DNA from: Lumbricus terrestris
Taxonomy: Eukaryota; Annelida; Clitellata; Crassiclitellata; Lumbricidae
Assembly: GCA_949752735.1 (NCBI GenBank)
Contig: OX457047.1
Location: 12,589,976-12,653,975 of the forward strand
Length of the DNA: 64,000 nucleotides
Direction of reading: 5' to 3'
The notes beneath the pieces are model-generated. The model ran no database searches. It was not told where the DNA came from and saw only the letters and a program-made list of their open reading frames with translations. Positions 57,690 to 64,000 of this stretch are shown in pieces; position 1 is the stretch's first letter, and the number at the start of each line of letters is the position of its first letter. Made by a program: the position numbers and the translations under genes.

Positions 57690-57950
57690 GACCATGCAGA
57701 AAAGCAACTAGCCAGCTGTATACGTTATCAGGCATGCCGAGTTGGGATAGTTTCTGGGTAAGGACGGAGTGGCGTACGGTGTCAAAGGCCTTTAAAAAAT
57801 CAAGTGAGACAAGAGTCACATGTTCTTCAGTCGGGATGTAGGTAGTGATGAGGTGAATCATTGAAATAAGAGCTGCAGTAGTAGAGCCCGACAGTCGAAA
57901 GGCGTATTGGTCGCTGAGGAGGCGAGACAGTGGAGGACAAAGAAGGGCAG
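57690..57950 (-). pseudogene. LINE polymerase fragment (motif A region)
   Basis: The minus strand encodes SDQYAFRLSGSTTAALIS, LVSLDFLKAFDTVRHSVL and YSWLVAFLHGRSHFTRYGG. These are fingers and motif A of a non-LTR reverse transcriptase. The fragment begins at the GTAT microsatellite and ends against the RTE fragment. It is related to the fragment at 62600-62830. Confidence 0.8.
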
Positions 57951-57955
57951 GATAA

Positions 57956-58252
57956 ATGTATGTATGTATGAATGTATGTATGTATGTGTGTATGTATGTA
58001 TGTATGTATGTATGTATGTATGTATGTATGTATGTATGTATGTATGTATGTATGTATGTATGTATGTATGTATGTATGTATGTATGTATGTATGTATGTA
58101 TGTATGTATGTATGTATGTATGTATGTATGTATGTATGTATGTATGTATGTATGTATGTATGTATGTATGTATGTATGTATGTATGTATGTATGTATGTA
58201 TGTATGTATGTATGTATGTATGTATGTATGTATGTATGTATGTATGTATGTG
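57956..58252. repeat. (GTAT)n microsatellite
   Basis: About 297 bases of GTAT with two or three interruptions near the left edge. Confidence 0.97.
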
Positions 58253-59239
58253 TGGCGTTCTACCCCATACCCTCACGGTAGCACCTGAGTTACCGAGGTT
58301 ATCTGGCTGCCCAAGCACCGAGAAATACTCCGTTTTACCAGGACGCTGTGACCCTCCCGGGTCACTTAGGGTTGCGTGTGCGACATCATCGCCTTCATCG
58401 GTGGAAGAAGACGCCCGTTAACGAGTGTGCAGCTCCGTAGCGTGGGACCCACTCTCTGCCTCGTTCGCGGTCGCCGAGTAGGCGACGTACTGAGAAAGAG
58501 GATGGCCGGCTCTCAACACAGGGTTCGTAACTCCACTAGCAGAAGGCTCTTCACGGCTGCTAGCTTCGTCTTCCTCCCCGACCGACTGATACTTCCTCGC
58601 ACCACGCTGCAACCGGCAGCCGTCGAACCATTGCCACCGACGGGGAGTTTCAAAACGTTTCCACTGAAGGGGAACATCGAACATTCTCTCATCTCCGGAG
58701 ACCAAAGTGACAAAAGCCACGGCCATTCCAGCGGGCTTAGCCCGAGGATACGCCATGACAATTTTCCCATATCGTCGTTCTCTGCAACGACGGACAGATC
58801 ACGGTTCAATTACTGAGACCGAAATCCGGGGAATCACGCGGAATCACAGATGACCCAACTCCAAACGATCGCCTTCGGTGCCCGCCTCACCCAAAAGACT
58901 GACAACAGCTACTGATCAACGCCGAGACCAACAGACGCTCGCGGGTCGCCTTCCCGGCAGAAGACCGCAGGAGTTAGCCACCGGTGAACCACTTGAGCCG
59001 ACCGGGGCGGACTACACACACTAGGCGCGACTCTTAGACGCCCGAAACCGTCACGTTCTCAGCACGCACTCGGCGGCTTCCACAGCTTCACACGATCGGT
59101 ACCAAGGCGAGACCAACGCCTGTAACAAGTTACCAACGACGGTGAACGTCACTCGACCGATGCCAGTCCTCCAAGAGGAAACTGTTCGAAGCAAACCGAT
59201 GCTGGCCTGGTTACTGAAATTATAGTAAACAAATATTTG
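58253..59239. other. Unassigned, relatively GC-rich DNA
   Basis: Open frames at 58376-58816 (plus) and 58418-58809 (minus) have no recognisable motif. It precedes composite repeat R copy 2 and may be part of it. Confidence 0.35.
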
Positions 59240-61335
59240 CCTTGTGTCCTTCGGGAGAAGGTACACAAGGCGTCCACGCGTAGCGCAAGGCTGTACTAGC
59301 CGCTCACGCGAAGACAAGAACAAGGAACACACGGACGAACTTGGCCGTAAAGACGGGGAATTGAGTAAGACCCCTTTGGCCGTCAGCACTCGACCTCTTC
59401 ACCGATAACACCACGACCTGCACCCGGTCGTTGAATATACTGTAAATTATATTTGTTGGGTTTTTTACCGGCGCCTTTCGCCCTCACTCTCAGTAGTTAT
59501 GGACTCTCAGTGTAAACAACGGGTCTTATATAGACTCTTTTCCGATCACCAAGACAGTCGCTCGCTTGGACAATCTGTCCACTGACGATCCAGTCACGCG
59601 TAAAACAACACACAAAAGGAGCAGACAAATTGTCTTGCACAATGAGTTGAAGTTCCTGCGGACAACAGACGATTTCAATCAGTCACCAAGACCCTGTCTG
59701 TGGCGGCCCACTGCACACCGACAGTCGATGAATTCTTCGACACATACGCAGTCTTCACCAACGAGACAGACAGACGTTGACCAAAGATGCAACGTACAGA
59801 GTAAAACTCGTCTCGACATTCCACACAACCAGGACACAACGGATCAATAAGAGACTCAACTGTCGGCGGCCCATTGCCGAACAGTTTACATGTAAGAATG
59901 CGCGGATATATAGATATATATATAATTATATATATTACCCTTGAACGTACTTTATCAATCATCTCCTGCAAACCTATGGAGTTGCAGCGTCTCCGAACGA
60001 AACCCCGTAACACTCACGTTACGTTAAAGAAACAGACACTTTGACTGTAGAGCGCAGTCAACGAAACATTCACATGACACTGCGATCACCCACTAGGCAG
60101 ATCGCGAATACTGTATTCCTGAGCCGTCTATCTAAATATGCTGACGATTCCTATCTCTTTATTGGCTCCAATCACTTATCTACTGCAACAGATGAACTTC
60201 AACACATTGCCAACTGGTCTAAAGGAAAGAACTTGCGGTTCAATTCTGACAAAACACGTGAAATTGCTATTATTAGACGCAACAAGAGCTCACTCTCAAC
60301 CCATCCATCCATCTCAGGAGTTTCCCGTACAAAATCCATCAAGGCATTGGGAGTTCTTATTGGAGAGAAATTAACAGTTACAGACCACATCAACAAGATT
60401 ATCTGCTCTGGTACTGCCTCACTCTATTCCATCAGAACCCTCAAGGCTCATGGGGCTTCCATACAAGAGCTACAAACTATTACTAGAGCTACTATCATAT
60501 CAAGAGCTATGTATGCTTCTCCTGCATGGTGGGGTCTTGCTAGTGGATTGGACAAATCCCGTCTTGAGGGCCTCATGAACAAACTTAGACGTGCCGGCTA
60601 CTTACATCCTGATACACTTACAGCAGAAACGTTAGCTCAAGAGGCTGATAAGGTGCTTTTCAAAGCTATCCAGGGAAATGAACTTCATGTCCTCCGTAAC
60701 CTCTTTCCACTACAACGTGAACCATTATATAGCTTTAGAGAAAGGGCTCAGAATTTCATCCTCCCCAATAAAGACTGGTTAAACTTTATCCCAAGAATGT
60801 TATTCAAAAACATGTACTAACTATTTTTACCATAAGCTTTAAGCAGCCATACTGTTAATGTAAACCTACAGCGTTCTGTCTGTTGTTTATTGAATTAAAC
60901 GAATATACATACATACATAGGCAGATCGCGAATACTGTATTCCTGAGCTCCCTGAGCTTTCACTTCACAAACGGAAGGTTGAACCCCGTGAGATCGATGA
61001 CAGGGAAAAGCACCCTCAAAGATCGTCACCGAAAGCTCTCACAACCGAGTACAATAGCTTCAGCTATGAATCAGGATCGCCAAAATCGCATTCGAACAAC
61101 CAATGTTGCCACTGTCAGTAGGACAGTCGAACACAACCGAAATCACTACGAGCAAGTCACAGTACGAGCAGAGTAGTCGGTCACTATTCTACATCAATAG
61201 CACCGCACCATGTGGCAGGCTTTATTCCTGTCTGCCCTCTATGAACTTGCATAGAAGTCTTAGTTGGTCTTCCCTACAGGTCTTTTATAATGGGAAATGG
61301 CTACCTAACGAGAGTCATAGTTACTCCCGCTAGTT
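59240..61335. repeat. Composite repeat R, copy 2
   Basis: Shares blocks with 30227-32620: ACACAAGGCGTCCACGCGTA (59263), GGAGTTGCAGCGTCTCCGAA (59980), TAGGCAGATCGCGAATACTG (60094), AACGGAAGGTTGAACCCCGT (60971), then CGAACACAACCGAAATCACT (61129) and GGCTACCTAACGAGAGTCAT (61299). The last two blocks precede the others in copy 1. A LINE is inserted at 60125-60917. Confidence 0.75.
60125..60917 (+). pseudogene. 5'-truncated LINE with 31-bp target duplication
   Basis: The copy starts just before motif C (SKYADDSYLFIGSN) and continues LRFNSDKTREIAIIRRNK, SIKALGVLIGEKLTVTDHI, TASLYSIRTLKAHG, YASPAWWGLASG and LNFIPRMLFKNMY, ending at a stop at 60820. The 3' UTR ends AATATACATACATACA. The sequence TAGGCAGATCGCGAATACTG plus TATTCCTGAGC flanks it at 60094-60124 and 60918-60948. 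The frame shows no stops, so the insertion is recent. Confidence 0.92.
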
Positions 61336-61338
61336 CCC

Positions 61339-61783
61339 GTATGTATGTATGTATGTATGTATGTATGTATGTATGTATGTATGCATGTATGCATGTATGC
61401 ATGCATGCATGCATGCATGTATGTAAGTATGTATGTATGTATGTATGTATGTATGTATGTATGTATGTATGTATGTATGTATGCATGTATGCATGTATGC
61501 ATGCATGCATGCATGCATGCATGTATGTATGTATGTATGTATGTATGTATGTATGTATGTATGTATGTATGTATGTATGTATGTATGTATGTATGTATGT
61601 ATGTATGTATGTATGTATGTATGTATGTATGTATGTATGTATGTATGTATGTATGTATGTATGTATGTATGTATGTATGTATGTATGTATGTATGTATGT
61701 ATGTATGTATGTATGTATGTATGTATGTATGTATGTATGTATGTATGTATGTATGTATGTATGTATGTATGTATGTATGTATG
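61339..61783. repeat. (GTAT/GCAT)n microsatellite
   Basis: About 445 bases of GTAT with GCAT variants clustered at two places (61383-61420, 61482-61524). The two variant clusters are themselves nearly identical, which suggests an internal duplication of roughly 100 bases. Confidence 0.95.
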
Positions 61784-61793
61784 CTACCCTGAG

Positions 61794-62148
61794 GAAAATA
61801 CCTCATATGAAACGGTAATTCGCCCAGAAGAGCAAGCTATCTTTCACTACACAAATTCACTGAAACCATTGAAAGATTTATGGAGCGCCAGGACTCTAGG
61901 TGGAAATCATTATCCGATGAGATGTGCTATATAACTGAACAACAAGGTCAACTTTTTAAACGTCTCAAAGAGTCGGAAATGCAAATTAATACCCTGATAG
62001 GTCAATCGGTGGGGCGTGGAGCCTTTAAATCTGTTGAGGAAGATTTGAACCCAGATGAGTTCCAAGATATTGGAGCTGTCGCTCTCCCAAGGGAAGCCCG
62101 GAATATATATGTCCTAGGTGGGCCCATCTTAAACCTGACAAATGCCTA
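61794..62148 (+). CDS. Hypothetical frame, unknown
   Basis: The frame 61880-62149 reads ERQDSRWKSLSDEMCYITEQ, then QLFKRLKESEMQINTLIGQS and FQDIGAVALPREARNIYVLG. The middle is heptad-like and may be a coiled coil. No family recognised; the frame may begin upstream in the microsatellite. Possibly part of a retroelement gag-like or host exon, but that is a guess. Confidence 0.25.
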
Positions 62149-62600
62149 GGAGGCTCACAATATAGGTTTATGCATGAATCGACTATCCCTGATAATTATG
62201 GGGTTACAGAAACACTGCTGGGTAAGGTGAGCCACATGTTGGCAACTACCTCATAGTGAACATCTGAATCAAGACCTAGGCCAAAGTCCCCTCAACAGTA
62301 CGCTCCCACGCCAGAGGGCGTCAGTAGCCACGAAACTTAAGTAAAATTTAGTGATAGAGAAAGAGAGTTAGGAGAAAGTATTTCTGGCCCTCTAGCGAAA
62401 GGGACGTGCGTCATAGGACTACGAACTGGGGGTAGCGAAGTAGGAGATTGCCCGGAAGCGGGGCTAATCCAAAATTTCCCGGGCAACGCCGGGTACCCCA
62501 GTTAGTTAGTGATATATGGATTTAGTCCTCATATCAGTATGCCTTCCGCCCCACCGGACCTACCGGTACCACCACAATTTTTATATAATTGACTAAGGGT
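62149..62600. other. Mostly unassigned; Helitron-like 3' hairpin at 62478-62505
   Basis: CCCGGGCAACGCCGGG forms a short hairpin followed by TACCCCAG and TTAG. Helitron 3' ends have a GC-rich hairpin about ten bases before CTRR. Here the first base of CTAG is T, so the match is imperfect, and no 5' end was found. Confidence 0.35.
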
Positions 62601-62880
62601 CTTCTGGAGCGTCTCAGAGGCAACCTGTAACGTTCACTTGATAGCTCTCGACTTCTCTAAAGCTTTTGATATGGTCAGACATGCGTATCTTGCGGAGAAA
62701 CTGGCGGAACTGCCTATTCCGGACTGTGTACACAACTGCACAACCTTCCTCACGAACTGCAAACACGTAACGAAATGCAATGGATTGGTCTCGGATACAG
62801 CTGACATCCACGCTAGCATTGTTCAAAGAGCTGGTCTGGAAAACAGTACTACCCTGCTATATCGTCAATTATCAAATAAA
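62600..62880 (+). pseudogene. LINE polymerase fragment (motif A region)
   Basis: LIALDFSKAFDMVRHAYLAE and LPIPDCVHNCTTFL, then HVTKCNGLVSDTADIHASIV. The fragment is related to 57690-57950 and loses similarity after IVQRAGLE. Confidence 0.75.
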
Positions 62881-62918
62881 GTATACTTTATTTTGACAAT
62901 AGCATTTAATTCAACGGT

Positions 62919-62951
62919 ATCACAGAATGATTGAAGAATCATTCTGTGTTA
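62919..62951. repeat. 12-bp-arm hairpin
   Basis: CACAGAATGATT and AATCATTCTGTG around GAAG. Confidence 0.7.
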
Positions 62952-63057
62952 TCCTGTCTGTTCGCCATTGATATGTCCTTTCTCTGACTCCAACTGTTTC
63001 CCTACTCTATTATTCCAGCTAGTTCCCTACTATTCTATATCCCCCCCTTCTTTAAAC

Positions 63058-63385
63058 ATCTACAGTGTGCGCCAAGAAAAGACCCCCTAGGTTTTTGCCC
63101 ATATCTTGACCGGAAGTAAGAATTTCGAAATGAAATATTGCAGTCCTATAGACAATTCATAGTTACACATGATGGTCATGGTGTAAGAGGGGATGGTGTA
63201 CGCACTTGGCTGAAATTCGTAGCTAAAGACGCTAGATGGCGATGGCGTTCTCATTTGATGGACCTCGCCCATAAGCCTAATGGAATTTCATGATATTGTA
63301 TGGCATACATATACTTATACTTCTTCACTGCACGCCCGTTCCTTAGTGCCAGTCTCATGTCTGGACGAAGCAGGAGGGCGACACA
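63058..63385. other. Possible transposon terminus near 63063
   Basis: ACAGTGTGCGCCAAGAAAAG resembles a DNA-transposon end, but no partner end was found. The rest is unassigned. Confidence 0.25.
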
Positions 63386-63389
63386 AATT

Positions 63390-64000
63390 ATCTTTGCTAT
63401 GTTCTGTTCCCTTTGCTCTTTGTTTCCTTTTCTCCTGCGTTCCGTGTTCTCTGTTCCATGTGATGTTATGTGTTCCCTGTGATTCCGTGTTATCTATGTC
63501 CTCTGACCCTGATGTTCCTATCGATGTTCCTTGTTCCCTTGTTCTCTGTGATGTGCCTTCTGTTCCCTGTTAATTGATGTTCCGCTCATTCATTCATTCA
63601 TTTTATGATTTTATATAGCGCCTCTTCCCGAAACCTACTCAGAGGCTCTTCCAGCCCAGCCACAGCTAAAAAAAGTAGAATTTGAGATACTTAAAAAATG
63701 CAGTGGAATTTAGCCTAGGCATAAGTCGCAAGGTTAGTGGGAGGCCATTCCAGATAGTGTTTCATGTGTTCCTTGTTCCCTGTGATATACCAGGTTCCTT
63801 ATGTTTGTTTATTCCCTTATGTTCCACGTTTCTTGTTGCTTGTTTCGCGTCCTTTTTTTCTTATGTCGCTGGTGCTCAATGCGATGTTCCATGTTCCTGG
63901 TGTTCCCTGTTTCTTTTGCCCCACAGTCCTTGTTACATATTCCGCGTTCTATGTTCCTTAATATTTCTGATGTATATCCTAATGATTCATGTTCCTTATG
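63390..64000. repeat. Degenerate TGTTCC-rich array
   Basis: Irregular repeats of TGTTCCCTGTG-like units occupy 63390-63580 and 63766-64000, interrupted by an L2-type 3' end. The array reaches the window edge. Confidence 0.65.
63585..63765 (-). pseudogene. L2-type LINE 3' end
   Basis: On the minus strand, a C-terminus-like WNGLPL...NSTAFFKYLKFYFF is followed by GGCGCTATATAAAATCATAA and an (AATG)n tail at 63587-63605. This tail is typical of L2. Confidence 0.6.

Noticed and set aside
57956..58318. Frames of repeated MYVC, or IHTY on the other strand
   Set aside because: Encoded by the GTAT microsatellite; no independent evidence of a protein.

Overview
This window looks like non-genic DNA from an animal nuclear genome. 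It has long microsatellites, spliced-looking exon scraps, many 5'-truncated non-LTR retrotransposons of the RTE and CR1/L2 type, tRNA-derived SINE heads, and hAT-like elements with 8-bp target duplications. A repeat-rich marine invertebrate is a reasonable guess: the motif TAGGCCTA is common, and LINE 3' ends run into ATT tails. The sequence alone does not fix the phylum. No intact cellular gene, rRNA, canonical tRNA or CRISPR array was found. Almost every recognisable coding stretch is a transposon pseudogene.

Layout. 1-1423: unassigned DNA with possible eroded exons. 1424-9698 and 9709-17969: an almost identical direct tandem duplication of about 8.27 kb, containing exon scraps, a CR1-type tail, hAT-like elements, an RTE fragment and parts of a CCGG-targeted element. 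17680-19308: a complete CCGG-flanked element cut by the duplication edge. 19925-28229: RTE copies, a hAT element with a BED-finger relic, a CR1 tail and a nuclease-like retroelement C-terminus. 28930-35600: LINE fragments, a composite repeat (here called R) with a clean CCGG-flanked insertion, and a SINE. 35737-39065: three copies of a 0.45-kb CCGG-flanked element, a perfect 282-bp palindrome, a candidate host terminal exon and a 262-bp TC run. 39300-47860: an inverted repeat pair, one arm split by a 5.27-kb insertion that carries a nearly intact CR1/L2-type LINE. 46299-46960: an 86-bp tandem array. 49360-55129: LINE tails, a TIR element and a 3.1-kb long-TIR element with a decayed CXC-domain gene. 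55296-61783: a fourth 0.45-kb element interrupted by a SINE, a BovB-like RTE, GTAT microsatellites, and a second R copy carrying a LINE with a 31-bp target duplication. 61794-64000: small fragments and a degenerate TGTTCC-rich array.

The genes do not form a pathway; the elements interact by nesting, and several nestings can be proved from target duplications or from empty sites elsewhere in the window. The most distinctive pattern is a set of non-autonomous elements with TGT...ACA ends, all inserted at CCGG. Next are the long-TIR CXC element, the perfect palindrome and the tandem duplication.
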